Shown here one piece after another: positions 63,955 through 64,000 of a DNA stretch of 64,000 bases. The stretch's first letter is position 1; each line of letters begins with the position of its first letter. A model generated the notes under the pieces. It ran no database searches. It worked only from the letters and a program-made list of their open reading frames with translations, and was not told the DNA's origin. Position numbers and translations under genes: made by a program. Source of the DNA: Agarilytica sp045430305. Lineage in GTDB: Bacteria; Pseudomonadota; Gammaproteobacteria; Pseudomonadales; Cellvibrionaceae. The stretch covers positions 898,108 to 962,107 of the forward strand of contig JAILXW010000002.1 of assembly GCA_045430305.1 (NCBI GenBank), read 5' to 3'.

Positions 63955-64000
63955 AAACTGAAGAGTTTGATCATGGCTCAGATTGAACGCTGGCGGCAGG
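63955..64000 (+). rRNA. rrs: 16S ribosomal RNA, 5' end (partial)
   Basis: AAACTGAAGAGTTTGATCAT, followed by GGCTCAGATTGAACGC and TGGCGGCAGG, is the universally conserved 5' start of bacterial 16S rRNA (27F primer site). Only the first 46 bases are in the window, continuing to the right. The mature 5' end is set by analogy with the E. coli AAATTGAAGAG. Confidence 0.98.

Noticed and set aside
1..64000. CRISPR arrays, tRNAs, insertion sequences, prophage genes
   Set aside because: No spaced identical repeats, cloverleaf-type sequence, transposase or phage proteins were recognised; read by eye, so a diverged tRNA could be missed.

Overview
The window is about 64 kb of Gram-negative chromosome with housekeeping gene content. 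I see no insertion sequence, prophage, CRISPR array or tRNA. Gene families, the homodimeric-type AceE and gene order point to a marine-type gammaproteobacterium, probably Cellvibrionales/Cellvibrionaceae. The order clpB - pgeF - rluD - bamD - pilS/pilR - fimT/pilV/pilW/pilX/pilY1/pilE - ispH - fkpB - lspA - ileS - ribF - murJ is the same backbone I know from Pseudomonas aeruginosa. The genus is inference; the sequence does not name it. Non-ATG starts, especially TTG with good ribosome-binding sites, are common.

Layout. 1-6820: phosphate block pstS (5' end missing), pstC, pstA, pstB and phoU, followed by a porin behind an array of PhoB half-sites. 6900-13050: single genes for a SUI1-type factor, a voltage-gated-type K+ channel, an LpxH-like phosphoesterase, a GGDEF-EAL protein and a BepA-like M48 protease. 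13330-22300: TusA-like protein, PerM-type permease, M16 protease, and aceE-aceF. 22700-24250: a VPLPA-CTERM secreted protein and an OmpA-like protein. 24560-31960: murJ, ribF, ileS, lspA, fkpB and ispH. 31989-49560 (minus strand): two tandem, diverged minor-pilin/PilY1 clusters, then pilR and pilS. 49715-58390: nadE, bamD, rluD, pgeF, an unrecognised exported protein, clpB and a DUF4124 protein. 58900-63270: ilvI-ilvH-ilvC and pssA. 63400-64000: promoters, leader and first bases of a 16S rRNA gene.

How the parts work together. PstSCAB imports phosphate, PhoU links it to PhoR/PhoB signalling, and the porin would supply phosphate across the outer membrane under the same regulon. The pil block makes two sets of priming minor pilins, each with its own PilY1 tip adhesin, next to the PilS/PilR sensor-regulator pair. 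IlvI/H/C carry out the first steps of branched-chain amino acid synthesis. LspA and BamD serve lipoprotein and outer-membrane protein assembly, where BepA also acts.

Most noteworthy: eight in-register 11-bp PhoB-type units before the porin; the tandem fimT-pilV-pilW-pilX-pilY1 duplication with a similar element upstream of both copies; a nested inverted repeat of about 100 bp between ilvC and pssA; and a heat-shock-type promoter before clpB. I found no clearly novel multi-gene system. Coordinates and motifs were read by eye, and family names rest on recognised motifs, not database searches.
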